Assembly: GCF_014323705.1 (NCBI RefSeq)
Contig: NZ_JABVEC010000010.1
Location: 124,001-188,000 of the forward strand
Direction of reading: 5' to 3'
Length of the DNA: 64,000 bases
Source: Actinomadura alba
GTDB taxonomy: Bacteria; Actinomycetota; Actinomycetes; Streptosporangiales; Streptosporangiaceae
The notes beneath the pieces were generated by a model. That model was not told the origin of the DNA. It did no database searches and worked only from the letters and a program-made list of their open reading frames with translations. The position numbers and the translations under genes were made by a program. This document shows, in pieces, positions 8,656-16,906 of this stretch. Each line of letters opens with the position of its first letter. Positions within the stretch are counted from its first letter, which is position 1.

Positions 8656-9495
8656 TTAGAACACCGTCTGTAGTCGCCTACGACCAGGCGGAGTTGAGTG
8701 GGCGAACGCCCGCTCACGCACCCCGTTCTGGCCGGGTGACCTGCGCCGGGTGCGGATGTGGACGAACTCGGTGCGGGCGGCGATGAAGCGGGCGAACGCT
8801 GCTCCTTTAAACGCTGATCCGTTGTCGGTCACCAGCTTGATCTTGCGGACCTCGCCGGTGACGGGATCGGCCAGGGCCTTCTGGAGCCGACACCCGGCAA
8901 GGGCCTCGGCCTGGTCGATCGCGAGCACGACCGCAGCGATCGCATCCGCCCCGGTGCAGGTCGGGGCGATGTGCCACCCGTGCTCGTACTTTGTGAAGTA
9001 GTCGGTGACCCCGGCCAGCCGCCAGATGCCGCCGGTGGTGGTCTCGTACTCGGAGAAGTCCAGCTGCCACACCTGGTTCGGCCCGGTGGGCGGATCGGCG
9101 AACGCCGCCTTGCGGGCCTGGGCGAGCTGCCGTCGTTCGCCCTGGTAGTCGATCGGCCGGAGCAGGCCACAGCGGCGCATCGCCCGCTCCACGCTCGAGG
9201 CCGACACCTCGATCCCATCAGCGGCCATCAGCCAGTGGATCTTGCGGTGGCCCCTGGACGGCCAATCAGCCGCGTACTCGGCCGCCACGGGCTCGATCTC
9301 CTCGACCACCGGTGCCGGCCAGGGCCCCTTCCCGGCGGCACCACGGCGGGCCTTGGCACGCCAGCGGGTGTAGGTGCGGCGCGGGATGCCTACCAGCTCA
9401 CAAAACCTCGAGACCGGCATCGCCGCGTCTTGGCGGATCATCTCGAGGTCCTCGAAGGGGCCAGGCGTCCCTCGGCCGACTTCTTCCACACCCAC
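8656..9495 (-). pseudogene. IS3-family transposase orfB, 3'-truncated
   Basis: The catalytic core of an IS3 transposase is readable. An HTH-like start (VGIPRRTYTRWRAKARRG) and the HTH_21-type segment SRGHRKIHWLM precede the DDE domain: Asp in QLDFSEYE, Asp in LVTDNGSAFKG and Glu in GQNGVRERAF. Family members continue for some 60 residues beyond RERAF, but here the frame passes into unrelated sequence (AHSTPPGRRR) and stops. The C-terminal part of the integrase core is therefore gone. Members of this group are normally made as an orfA-orfB frameshift fusion, and orfA is broken too. Confidence 0.85.
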
Positions 9496-9759
9496 AGCTG
9501 CGCATGCGCCTCACCCAGGGCGGTATGCAGCTCGGCGATTTCGGCCTCCAGTTGCTCCTCACGGCTGGATGGCCCGCCAGCACCACCGGCGGCCAGGCCC
9601 TGCTTACCGGCCTCCAGGAACTGGGCCTTCCCACTTGCCAATCGAGGTCTCGGAGATCTTGTTCCGCCGAGCAACCTCGGCAATGGTCATCTCACCCACC
9701 AGCACGGACAACACAATCCGCAGCTTGTCCTCGACGGGAAACTGAGGGGGGCGACTCAC
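9438..9759 (-). pseudogene. IS3-family transposase orfA, frameshifted
   Basis: A GTG start at 9759 opens SRPPQFPVEDKLRIVLSVLVGEMTIAEVARRNKISETSIGKW, a classic IS3 orfA helix-turn-helix. At about 9630-9632 one extra C shifts the frame. The continuation KAQFLEAGKQGL then SREEQLEAEIAELHTALGEAHAQLWVWKK is read one frame over, a leucine-zipper-like segment also typical of orfA. The gene is inactive unless the shift is a sequencing error. Confidence 0.8.
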
Positions 9760-9792
9760 GATGCGTCTCTCTTCCAGGCCCAGGAATCCCAA

Positions 9793-10733
9793 CTAACTCC
9801 TGCGCCGCTAATTCTGACGCGCGACAAACCGACGTGATTGCTTTCGCTCGCGGTTGTGGAGCTGGTTAACGGCGGAGGAGGCCCGGGAGCCTCCGGCGCT
9901 CCGATCAAGGGGCGTTGGGATTCCCGTGTTCCGCAGATGCTGAGGACTCTCGAAGGCACAGTGGATCTCGGAAAGTCGGCGGTTCGCCCCTTGCCCTGCT
10001 CACCGTGCCCGTTAGAGCAAACAATCAGGGGAACGTACGGTCACTTACGGGGATGTCGTCGCATTGGCGCAGGTCAGCGATTCCACAGGTAAGCGGCGAG
10101 CGTTGGAAGTGACTTCCCAAGCTAATGTTCAAGACGATCGCCGTCGTGGGTGGCTGGGAGCAGTCAGGGGCGGGGGGTCTCGCTGCCGCCCCCGCTTCCG
10201 TTCCTCGGGCCGTGGCCAGCCCTGCGGTATGGGTCAGGATTGCCCTCGAAATACGAGGTCCTGCCGCAGGTTAGAGCCACTGCGGTACAGCACGGAAGTA
10301 CAGCAACACCACCGCACACGGTCTGCCCTCACCGCAACCCAATGCACACCCCAACCAGCCCCGGGAGCGCCCGACGTTTGGGGCCGCCGATAGTTCGCAT
10401 CGAGGGGATTACGGCCGGGGGCCACGAGCCGCAAACGTTCTGGGCGCCGTCTTCCTCGACGCGACCAGTCTCCGGCCTCCACGGACCGTATCAAGGGCGC
10501 CTACGGCGTCGCTTACGCATCGGCTACCCCGATCCTTGACCCACTCCACTCCGGCCTACGGTCAGGCAGCTACGAGGATGACGACTCAGGAGCATGGGCA
10601 CGAGGCGGGCGGTGCCGGCCCGCGCACGGCTCCGAGCCTGCTAACGCGATTGCTGAATCGAAAATCGGAGCTCAGCTGGGCAGGCGGCAGCACCCGGCGG
10701 AGCGTTAGCGGAGCCGGGTTTGGGGCAGCGGTG
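9793..10733. other. Gene-poor stretch between IS3 remnant and IS110
   Basis: I see no convincing gene in these 940 bases. They hold the 3' flank of the IS3 remnant, a short-core attachment relic (10114-10209), and a piece near 10060-10085 (GGCGCAGGTCAG-GATTCCACAGGT) resembling 33605-33630. At 10581-10603 is a motif that recurs at 34816-34839. The last 100 bases contain a CCCGGC/GCCGGG hairpin beside the IS110 transposase stop. Confidence 0.6.
10114..10209 (+). repeat. Attachment-site relic, short-core type, second copy
   Basis: The 13-base core TTCCCAAGCTAAT (10114-10126) is followed by GTTCAAGACG and, 64 bases later, by CCCGCTTCCGTTCCTCGGG, as at 5810-5890. The sequence between differs. The twin 11-mer repeats seen upstream of other copies are absent here. 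Confidence 0.65.
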
Positions 10734-11996
10734 TCAGGCGGCCTGTTGGAGGGTGACTTTCCGGCCGGATAGGCGTTCGAGTTCGCGGATCAGTTGGCGT
10801 TTGCGGCGTTCGGGGGTGAGCCGGTCGTGGTAGTCGGCGCCGAGGTCGGCGAAGTGGGCGTGGGGGTCGGACAGCAGGTGGTAGGTGATGGTGAGGATGG
10901 AGTTTCCGAGGGCGACCAGGGCGCGTTTCTTGCCTCGTCGTTTGGCGACCCTGCGGTAGCGCGATCCCAGGAACGTCTTGGTCCGTGAGGCTGCCATCGC
11001 GGCTTCACCGAGGGTGCCGCCGATCCAGGGGTTGCCCTTGCCGGTGGAGCTGGATTTGTTCCTGCCCGCGGACTGTTTGGCCTTGGGTGCGAACTTGGCC
11101 CAGGACACCAGGTGGCCGGCGGTGGGGAAGCGCTCCATATCCAGCCCGATCTCGGCGATGATCTCCTGGGCGCCGGTTCTGCCGACACCAGGGATCTCAT
11201 CCAGCTGGGCCACCTGATGGGCGAAAGGGAGCAGCGCCTGGTCGATCCTGGCGTCGAGCTGGTGGATCTGGGCGCTCAACGCATCGATACGCTCCAGCAT
11301 CATGCGCAGCAGATAGCCGTGGTGATCGCGGAAATGCCCGGTCAGCGCCTCCCGCAGGACACTGATCTTGGCGCGCATGGAGCCCCGCGCCATGTCGGCG
11401 AGCACCTTCGGGTCACGCTGCCCCGCGATGAGCGCCTCGAGCATCTGCCGGCCCGACACCCCGAACATGTCGGAGATCACGCTGGACAGCTTGATCTGGG
11501 TGTCTTCCATCAGCTTCTCGGCCCGCTGCTTCTCCCGGGTCCGTTCCCGAATCAGGGTGCGCCGGTACCGGCACAAGTCCCGTAGCTCCCGCTGCCAGGG
11601 CGGCGGGACGAACGACGGGCGGAGCATCCCGCGCTCGGCCAGTTTGCACAGCCAGACGGCATCCAATCTGTCGGTCTTCGGGCGGCCGGGCACGTTCTTG
11701 ACGTCGCGGGCGTTGACGACCCAGCACTCGATGTCGTCTTCCAGCAGGTAAAACGGCGGCTTCCAGTACGTCGAGGTCGCCTCCATCACGCACCGGGTCA
11801 CGCCCTGGCACACCAACCAGTCCCGCAACCCCAGCAGCGATGATGTGGTCGTGGCGAACGTGCGGGTCTCTTGCCGGCGCTTACCCGGGTTGGTGTCGTG
11901 CGGAACCCGCACGCACGCCACCAGCGACGCCTTGCCGATGTCGAGCGCAGCCACCCGCTGCACCAACTCGGCCGCCTCTTCGATGGACTCGTTCAC
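10734..11996 (-). CDS. IS110-family transposase (DEDD recombinase)
   Basis: This 420-residue protein has a RuvC-like N-terminal domain with the acidic tetrad Asp19 (LDIGK), Glu72 (MEATSTYW) and Asp109/Asp112 (KTDRLDAVWL). A coiled-coil middle (TREKQRAEKLMEDTQ and the following helices) leads to a Transposase_20 domain containing IPGVGRTGAQEIIAEIG and SWAKFAPKAKQSAGRNKSSS. Length and motifs are complete, so it may be active. The ATG at 11996 is used. IS110 enzymes are guided by a structured RNA from the non-coding end of the element. Here the long non-coding side is upstream of the gene, as in the IS110 subgroup. Confidence 0.93.
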   Translation of the reverse strand: MNESIEEAAELVQRVAALDIGKASLVACVRVPHDTNPGKRRQETRTFATTTSSLLGLRDWLVCQGVTRCVMEATSTYWKPPFYLLEDDIECWVVNARDVKNVPGRPKTDRLDAVWLCKLAERGMLRPSFVPPPWQRELRDLCRYRRTLIRERTREKQRAEKLMEDTQIKLSSVISDMFGVSGRQMLEALIAGQRDPKVLADMARGSMRAKISVLREALTGHFRDHHGYLLRMMLERIDALSAQIHQLDARIDQALLPFAHQVAQLDEIPGVGRTGAQEIIAEIGLDMERFPTAGHLVSWAKFAPKAKQSAGRNKSSSTGKGNPWIGGTLGEAAMAASRTKTFLGSRYRRVAKRRGKKRALVALGNSILTITYHLLSDPHAHFADLGADYHDRLTPERRKRQLIRELERLSGRKVTLQQAA

Positions 11997-12330
11997 CAGA
12001 TCGTCCTCTCCGGCGCGGCCAACGACAGAGATTCCGGTGGTTGCCCGCAGGAGCCAACCGGGGACAGCAGAGGCGGAATCGCGTGCTCAAGGCAACAATG
12101 CAGGACCCCTGAGAGCGGCTCCCAGCGTCTGACTAACACACGGGCTCACAGCACCAAGCACGTACGACGTCAGCGAGCAACCACCACCGATTTTCACGCC
12201 CGCAGGGCGTCCCCCGCAGGGAAACCGACGACTAACAACGGCCCTGGACAACCGTGGACCTGTGAGGAACCGACGGCGCGTCTGGGACGGCCTTGAGCCG
12301 GGCATGACGTCGAACCCGTACGGCTGTGAA
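11997..12330 (-). ncRNA. Candidate IS110 guide (bridge) RNA region
   Basis: These 330 bases upstream of the transposase hold no gene. They contain short self-complementary stretches, for instance around CGCAGGGCGTCCCCCGCAGGG. Established work shows that IS110 elements of this layout express a bridge RNA from this position, which base-pairs with target and donor. The exact RNA limits and loops cannot be set by eye. Confidence 0.35.
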
Positions 12331-12680
12331 CAGTCGTGATTCTTCTACGGATCAAGATGCCAGTGCGGGAACCAGTCGCACGGACTGATCGTCAAAGTAG
12401 TCGTCCCGTTCGTTGGGCTACGGGGCAGGAAGCCGGTTCGATGCCGGCCGAGGCTTCCTCTCTCGGATGTCTGGCTCTGATCGCACTCACAGTCCTCGGC
12501 AACCACCTGTTGGACATGATCAAGCGCAGGCAGGACGAAGGAGGTACCGAAGTGGATGAAGGCTCCGGCGTAATCCACATGGCCATAGGTAGCCTCGCGG
12601 GTGGCGCCCTCCTGCCCGTTGCCGAGCGTATGGGATGCGCAAAGGCAGTCAACGGCGACGGCAGTTGATCGTGCCCGATT

Positions 12681-12780
12681 CTGGGGGCTCCGCAGCCCCC
12701 AGCCCCCCGCGTCCCGGAGCACTCGTTCGCGCGCCGAGGTCTGTCACACCGTCTCGCCGTTCGCGCGAACGAGCACTCCG
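12681..12780. repeat. Double-hairpin repeat, copy 2 of 3
   Basis: CTGGGGGCTCC/GCAGCCCCCAG (12681-12702) is followed by a 19-bp inverted repeat, 12715-12733 against 12762-12780 (CGGAG..CTCGTTCGCGCG with two mismatches). The loop contains GGTCTGTCACACCGTCTCG. This is the best-preserved copy and shows the consensus. Confidence 0.8.
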
Positions 12781-12830
12781 GCTCGGTGGCACGCGATGCT
12801 ACGAACGCGCAGCCCAGCGCCCTTGGTGCC

Positions 12831-12994
12831 GTGCAATTAGCGTGCAATTAGCCAGGGTGAGGAGGGGGCAGTAGGGGTCACTCGCGAGTACGTTCCCGGG
12901 CAGCTCAACGGCCCTGGCGGTGAAGATCGGTCTGCTTCCCAAGCTAATAGCGCGGGTTCGATTCCCGTCACCCGCTCCACAGTGAAGGCCCAGG
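12831..12994 (+). repeat. Attachment-site relic with tRNA-Gly 3' half and half-decayed terminator
   Basis: Two adjacent GTGCAATTAGC units lie at 12831-12852. The tRNA-Gly sequence from the anticodon loop to the 3' end is at 12935-12977, without mismatch to the functional gene. After it comes the left arm of the terminator, AAGGCCCAGG (12985-12994), while the right arm near 13014 has mutated. The 5' half of the tRNA is absent, as expected for a distal junction (attR) of an integrated element. Confidence 0.85.
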
Positions 12995-13068
12995 CCAGGG
13001 ACATGATCCCCCAGACCTGAGCCTTGATCTTTTATCGCCGTCATCACCGACCGGCGATTAGCGGGCGA

Positions 13069-13186
13069 TTACGCCACCGGGACCAGCGCTCCCGCCAGGC
13101 TGTCGTCATCGTCATCGTCATCGTTGTCGGCCAGCCCCTGCTCGCTCCGAAGAAGCGCGTCCAGGCCCTCACCGATGGAGGGCTTA
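13069..13186 (-). pseudogene. Probable integrase C-terminal remnant
   Basis: On the minus strand the frame ends KPSIGEGLDALLRSEQGLADN, seven Asp codons, SLAGALVPVA-stop. The end ALVPVA-stop, starting about 95 bases beyond the tRNA fragment, recurs in related form beside the attachment copies at 15997 and 21156. Tyrosine integrase genes of tRNA-targeting elements end next to their attachment core, so this is read as the last 40 codons of one. The catalytic part is gone. Confidence 0.4.
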
Positions 13187-13921
13187 GTATGTCGGCTTGT
13201 TCGTGTTAGATCCGCCGCGCGAAATGGGCCCCACTTGTTCAAGAGAGCCTGCCTTCCACTCGTTGTCGGCCTCGTGGTCCTGGCCGTCGCCGGTTGCACA
13301 GGGAAGGGCCACGAGGAGACCGCGGCGGTCACGACGAAGCCGGCGCCCCCGGCCACGAGTTCGGTGAGGGCGCGCGCGTGCACTCCCGACAACAGCCACC
13401 AGGACGTTCCCCGGACGGCGCCAAGGCAGGTGCATTGGGAGCGCTTCAAGGGCGTCGCGGTGCCGTTCTCGCCGTCGGTCGGGCCACTGATCGTCCAGGG
13501 CGACATCGCGCGCTGTTATGCGCATACGCCGCGAGGGGCACTGTTCGCCGCGGTGCAGATCAGCGTGCGGCTCGACCGATCGGCAGGATGGCAGAAGATC
13601 CTGGGGCAGCAGGTCGTGGACGGCGAGGGCAAGGCGGCCTACGCGCGAGTACGGGCGGCAGGCCAGGTCGTACCGGCTGGGGAGGCGGCGCAGATCACGG
13701 GCTTCCGAATCGTCTCCTACACGCCTCAGACCGCGGTGGTCGGGACGGTGTCGCGGGATCCGGCGCATGGCGGCCGCATGGCCAGGACCACGACTGTGAG
13801 GTGGGACGGCGACTGGAAACTCGCGCCGACCCCGCAAGGCTCCACGGGCTCGGCACCCCAGGCCGTTGACTCGCTCTCCGGGTATGTCTTCTGGGGCGGC
13901 TTCGGACCCTCCCAGCCCTAG
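13175..13921 (+). CDS. Secreted lipoprotein of actinomycete mobile elements (DUF8175-like)
   Basis: The protein has a lipoprotein signal, FKRACLPLVVGLVVLAVAGC, with Cys as the lipid site. A Thr/Pro/Ala linker follows, then a globular domain with RFKGVAVPFSPSVGPL, YAHTPRGALFAAVQISVR, and a C-terminal RTTTVRWDGDWKL. This pattern fits secreted proteins that sit beside conjugation genes in actinomycete integrative elements; I recognise it as DUF8175-like from memory only. The start is uncertain: ATG 13175 is given, but a TTG at 13235 directly before the signal peptide would be more canonical. Upstream sequence belongs to an integrase relic, so the natural 5' end may have been replaced. Confidence 0.65.
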   Translation: MEGLVCRLVRVRSAARNGPHLFKRACLPLVVGLVVLAVAGCTGKGHEETAAVTTKPAPPATSSVRARACTPDNSHQDVPRTAPRQVHWERFKGVAVPFSPSVGPLIVQGDIARCYAHTPRGALFAAVQISVRLDRSAGWQKILGQQVVDGEGKAAYARVRAAGQVVPAGEAAQITGFRIVSYTPQTAVVGTVSRDPAHGGRMARTTTVRWDGDWKLAPTPQGSTGSAPQAVDSLSGYVFWGGFGPSQP

Positions 13922-14372
13922 ACCCGTCTCCATCGCTTCGGAGTGCGATCGGCTTTGCATGCAAGTGACCACCCTTGGGTCCCCGGGGGGCGACGCGGGC
14001 ACGTGCCGCATGCGGGCACCGGGGTGCAGCGTTCTATGCAGGCGGAGTGCTAGGGCTTGCTAACGGCGGGTATGGACGGGCTTGGACGACGGTGGACCGC
14101 GCGACGGTTGCGGGGCAGGTCAGCAGCCAACTGTGGACGATTGTGGACGTTGCTCGTTTGGCTCGTAATGAACAGGTCGCCACTGCCGAATTGGGCTCTT
14201 GTAGATCAAGAGCGGCGGCGCGTCGCGCCGCCGCCTCGGCCGCCCGGCGCCGTCGCTCCGGGCGTGCGGCGTGGGCGCCGGTCCCTACGCGCCGGACCGG
14301 ACGGCCGCCCACCGCGCCGGCCGCCCTCCGTGCCACTCTGACCGCAGTCACCGGGTCCGCGCCGCCGCGCGA
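13922..14372. other. Intergenic stretch with palindromes
   Basis: No gene is supported in these 450 bases. Features are a perfect 11-bp palindrome with a one-base centre (GCGGCGGCGCG, 14212-14234) and a 34-base segment at about 14270-14303 (GTGGGCGCCGG...CCTACGCGCCGG) that recurs at 35526-35559. Both lie in the tail region of the minus-strand gene ending at 14373 and could help termination. Confidence 0.55.
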
Positions 14373-14861
14373 TCAGTCACCGGTGATGCCAAAGAACGCG
14401 ATCTCATCGGGAGCATCGTCGCGGTACAGAACCACGTAGCTACCGTATCCGTTACCGTATCCCCGGTCCCGGGCAACGATGTCCCACATCACATCAGACG
14501 CACGGTCATAATCGGCACGGGTAGGCCACTCAGACCCGAACACCTCGCGCGTGATCTCCGGGGTTAGCGGGGCGGCGTGCAGGACCTCCGGTTCCCAACC
14601 GATCCGTGAGAGACCGAACATGTCCAGGACCGAGTGAGTCAGGGTTTCCTGCACGACCTCGTCCTCCCAGAGGTCATCCTCAGAGTCGGGCCGAGGACGC
14701 TCGGGCAAACCAAAACGGCCGTCGTACGGCCAGTAGTAGTCGCCTTCACGGAACGCCTTCTCCTGCGCCATCTTCAGCGCCGCTGAAACATCTTCCTGGT
14801 AGGGCACCACGTAGTCCCAGTCAGACCCGCCCAAAAGCAAACGCCTCCCAGACACGATCAC
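14373..14861 (-). CDS. Hypothetical acidic protein
   Basis: This soluble protein of up to 162 residues is rich in Asp, Glu, Tyr and Trp: SDWDYVVPYQEDVSAALKMAQEKAF, then DYYWPYDGRFGLPERPRPDSEDDLWEDEVVQETLTHSVLDM and a C-terminal SYVVLYRDDAPDEIAFFG. The layout (SDWDYVVPY at the start, YV-LY-DDAP-EI at the end) resembles a family of actinomycete hypothetical proteins often found near toxins or mobile genes, but I cannot name a domain. The first in-frame start is GTG 14861. A TTG at 14834, nine bases after GGGAGG, is equally likely and begins just before GGSDWDY. The function is unknown. Confidence 0.65.
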   Translation of the reverse strand: MIVSGRRLLLGGSDWDYVVPYQEDVSAALKMAQEKAFREGDYYWPYDGRFGLPERPRPDSEDDLWEDEVVQETLTHSVLDMFGLSRIGWEPEVLHAAPLTPEITREVFGSEWPTRADYDRASDVMWDIVARDRGYGNGYGSYVVLYRDDAPDEIAFFGITGD

Positions 14862-15009
14862 CGCACAACCTAAGCGAACTCAACCAAAGAGGTAAGACAA
14901 AGAGCCGCTCGGCCATCGGTACCGGTAATAGCCTCCGGCGGGGGCACTCGGGCTCTGGGATGGCCGGGCTAGGCGCGCCGGGCAAGGTCTGTCAGGGTTG
15001 AGGTGGAAG

Positions 15010-15161
15010 CCTGGTCATCCCGCCTGCCATCGCCCCAGGACAAGCCGAGCAGACCAGGGTCCAGGGGCGAAGGTCGTTCGTCCAGTGGGGCGCTCCACCT
15101 TCACCCCTGGACCCTGCCCCGCTCCCCGGAGGGTGGGCCGACGGCAGACGGGATGACCAGG
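15010..15161. repeat. Nested inverted repeats, 152-base structured element
   Basis: The outer arms are 15010-15028 and 15143-15161 (CCTGGTCATCCCGCCTGCC against its complement, one mismatch). The inner arms are 15055-15074 and 15097-15116 (CAGGGTCCAGGGGCGAAGGT against its complement, one mismatch). The two hairpins share one axis, giving a long branched or extended rod just upstream of the DUF6228 gene. No coding frame explains it. Confidence 0.8.
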
Positions 15162-15188
15162 CGGAGAGAGGCGCGGGAGGATGCTCCC

Positions 15189-15623
15189 ATGAACTCCCCC
15201 GACAATGTACGTGAGGTCACGCTTCCCCGCGGGCCGACCGGCACTTACGTGCGGCTCAGTGCATTTCATCGGCCAGACGATGATGTGCTCGTACTGTTCG
15301 ATGTTCAGGCCGAGGCACCAGGGCTTTCGGCGATGATCGGCATCGAGACACTCGGTGGCGACGGACTTTCGGCGTTCGTTCAGTCACTTGACGACGACTT
15401 CCGGGGATGGCCGGACGAGCGCGTTTGGACGTCGTTCAGGCAGGAACTCGAACTGCGAGCTGCTCACCTCGGTCATATCGTCCGCCTCTCGTGGACCTTG
15501 CGATCCCCCGAACCAGCCGAGCAGGACACAGACTGGGCGGTGACCGTGAACCTGTACGTCTCCCCCGGCGAGGAACTCAAGAACCTCGCATCTGACGTCG
15601 GACACTTCCTCGGCGACCGGTAG
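15189..15623 (+). CDS. DUF6228-family protein
   Basis: This 144-residue soluble protein has alternating beta strands: VRLSAFHRPDDDVLVLFDVQAEAPGLSAMIGIETLGGDGLSAFVQSLDDDFRGWPDERVW, then ELRAAHLGHIVRLSWTLRSP, WAVTVNLYVSPGEELKNLASDVGHFL. The GLSA...GDGL..F...L..D.RGW pattern matches the actinobacterial DUF6228 family, recognised from memory. The ATG at 15189 is used; an upstream in-frame extension would run through the inverted-repeat element. No function is established for this family. Its place next to attachment relics makes it island cargo. Confidence 0.7.
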   Translation: MNSPDNVREVTLPRGPTGTYVRLSAFHRPDDDVLVLFDVQAEAPGLSAMIGIETLGGDGLSAFVQSLDDDFRGWPDERVWTSFRQELELRAAHLGHIVRLSWTLRSPEPAEQDTDWAVTVNLYVSPGEELKNLASDVGHFLGDR

Positions 15624-15892
15624 GTCGTGCCCGCTGCGTGCCCGTCAGGGTGGTGATCAAGGGGGACTCACGGTCGCTCACGGGCAGACGGCCGATGAAC
15701 CCGCAGGTCAGCGAATCGCCAGGCCAGCGGTCAAGATCAGGCCGCCCTTTCAAGGCGGTGATAATTTCGGGAGCCACGGGGTGGGGCCACCTAGAGGCAC
15801 GATCTCGGCGACGAGCCGAGACGGGTGGCCAGGTTGCGGGAGGCTGGTGGCCTGCACAAGACGGCCGAAGACCAGGTCAGCGCCCAGCGATC

Positions 15893-16093
15893 GTGCAATT
15901 AGCGTGCAATTAGCCAGGGTGAACAGGGGGCAAGAGCGGGTACTCGCGGTCACATCGGAGCGCAGGTCAGGGCCCTCAACGCCCATGTTCGGTTTGCTTC
16001 CCAAGCTAATAGCGCGGGTTCGATTCCCGTCACCCGCTCCACAGCGAAGGCTCAAGCCAGGGACATGATCCCCAATCTGGGTCTTGATCGTTT
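15893..16093 (+). repeat. Attachment-site relic with tRNA-Gly 3' half and terminator
   Basis: Twin GTGCAATTAGC units are at 15893-15914. The tRNA-Gly 3' half is at 15997-16039, identical to the functional gene over that span. A mutated version of the terminator hairpin follows to about 16093. About 80 bases separate the twin repeat from the core, as in the copies at 5810 and 12935. Confidence 0.85.
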
Positions 16094-16234
16094 AAGGGCT
16101 CGGTGCCCTGACGTGCAATTGGGCCACGGGGACCTGATGACGCGCGGTCCCACCGTCGTGATCGTCCTTGCGCTGCTGGGCCTTGAGGAGTGCATTGAGT
16201 GAGCCCGTCGGTGATCGCGCGGTCAGCGCTTAGT
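16092..16234 (-). pseudogene. Probable integrase C-terminal remnant
   Basis: The minus-strand frame reads ALTARSPTGSLNALLKAQQRKDDHDGG then TARHQVPVAQLHVRAPSP-stop. The basic, hydrophilic tail with VPVA near the end parallels the remnants at 13069 and 21270, and all lie just beyond a tRNA-Gly fragment. It is interpreted as the end of a tyrosine integrase. The catalytic Arg-His-Arg-Tyr region is absent. Confidence 0.45.
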
Positions 16235-16322
16235 CGCGGAGCGGCCAGCAGGCAGCAACAAGAGTGGCGTTGTCAACGCTGTGGCTTCATGAGCGCGATG
16301 ACGCCGATCTATCGAAAGGTCG

Positions 16323-16817
16323 ATGCCGCGTAGGCGGCCGGGCGCGGTCCGTGCCGAACGACGCTTTGAGGAACATCGGCCGCCTGAGTGGGTGCATGAG
16401 CTTGGATCCATCGATCGGCTGTCGATCGAGATGAGCACCGCAGTTCACCTCATTGAGCATGGCAAGTGCGACTTCGGGCATTGGCACGAGATCCGGCCCG
16501 GCAGCACTGCCCAGTTCCTGCGCAGCTACCGGGAGTTCCTCCGCCGTCGGCCGGGTCAGAAGCTGAGGCTGATCGCCGCGGAATGCCCTTCCTGTCCCGG
16601 CTGTCAGTACGACGATGTCGCGTTGGCCAAAGATGCGTTGCAGGCGGTCGTATGCGTCCTCCCACCTCGAGCGCGCATCGAGCTGCGACAGTTGCTCACC
16701 GGTCTCGACGCCGAGTTCCGCCGCCGCACGTTTCCGAATCCAGATCCGAACCGTTGGACAGGCTGGGACGGGAAGCCGAATCCATGGTGGTGTCGGCGAC
16801 TGTATGAGGGTGACTAG
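16323..16817 (+). CDS. Uncharacterised CPxC/WWxRR-family protein
   Basis: This 164-residue soluble protein has no domain I can name. Notable parts are a basic start (PRRRPGAVRAERRF), HKGKCDFG-like EHGKCDFGHWHEI, a possible metal site ECPSCPGCQYDD near residue 90, a helix ALQAVVCVLPPRARIELRQLL and a C-terminal FRRRTFPNP...PNPWWCRRLYEGD. A second, diverged member lies at 35082-35492 and a 130-base scrap of a near-identical copy at 5896-6024. The shared signature is CP-x-C, then AL-x(2)-V-x(2)-LP-x(2)-AR, then RRT-x-P-P and WW-x-RR. It stops next to a solitary IS630 end. Nothing in the context defines a function. Confidence 0.65.
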   Translation: MPRRRPGAVRAERRFEEHRPPEWVHELGSIDRLSIEMSTAVHLIEHGKCDFGHWHEIRPGSTAQFLRSYREFLRRRPGQKLRLIAAECPSCPGCQYDDVALAKDALQAVVCVLPPRARIELRQLLTGLDAEFRRRTFPNPDPNRWTGWDGKPNPWWCRRLYEGD

Positions 16818-16833
16818 TGCGGTGACCACCAAC
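16814..16833 (+). repeat. Solitary IS630-type end
   Basis: CTAGTGCGGTGACCACCAAC here matches the left end of the IS630 element at 17631 over its first 17 bases and lies in the same orientation. It has no matching partner before the methyltransferase gene. It overlaps the stop of the gene at 16323-16817. Confidence 0.65.
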
Positions 16834-16906
16834 CTTCGCCGAGTCACGCCGCAGATCAACAGCCCCTGCCAGCGCCGGAGTTGACGGATTGGCTACCGTG
16901 TCGCCC

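Larger units (their letters stand above)
8656..9760 (-). mobile_element. IS3-family insertion sequence remnant
   Basis: An orfA/orfB pair of the IS3 type, with orfA upstream and frameshifted and orfB cut short at its 3' end. No clear terminal inverted repeats could be matched, because the orfB side is deleted. It sits between the nuclease gene and the second short-core attachment relic. Confidence 0.8.
10581..12354 (-). mobile_element. IS110-family insertion sequence (outer limits uncertain)
   Basis: The element carries one DEDD transposase and a long non-coding region upstream of it, the usual IS110 layout without terminal inverted repeats. The limits given are the motifs at 10581-10603 and 12333-12354, because both recur around a short segment at 34816-35010. 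The true ends could lie inside these limits. Confidence 0.6.
15624..16322. other. Non-coding junction between two island segments
   Basis: These 700 bases contain no intact gene. They hold the attachment relic at 15893-16075, an integrase-tail remnant on the minus strand (16092-16234) and a segment at about 16190-16232 that recurs at 33652-33697. The 15640-15880 part shows no recognisable feature. Confidence 0.6.

Noticed and set aside
12336..12668. Possible small membrane protein with LGCLALIALTVLGNHLLDMIKR
   Set aside because: The start falls in the motif shared with 34989, there is no ribosome site, and an opposing frame is open too. The evidence is too weak to call a gene.
13100..13123. 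Run of seven Asp codons as a functional poly-Asp protein
   Set aside because: It is an isolated tail next to an att relic with no catalytic domain. It is better explained as an integrase C-terminal remnant.
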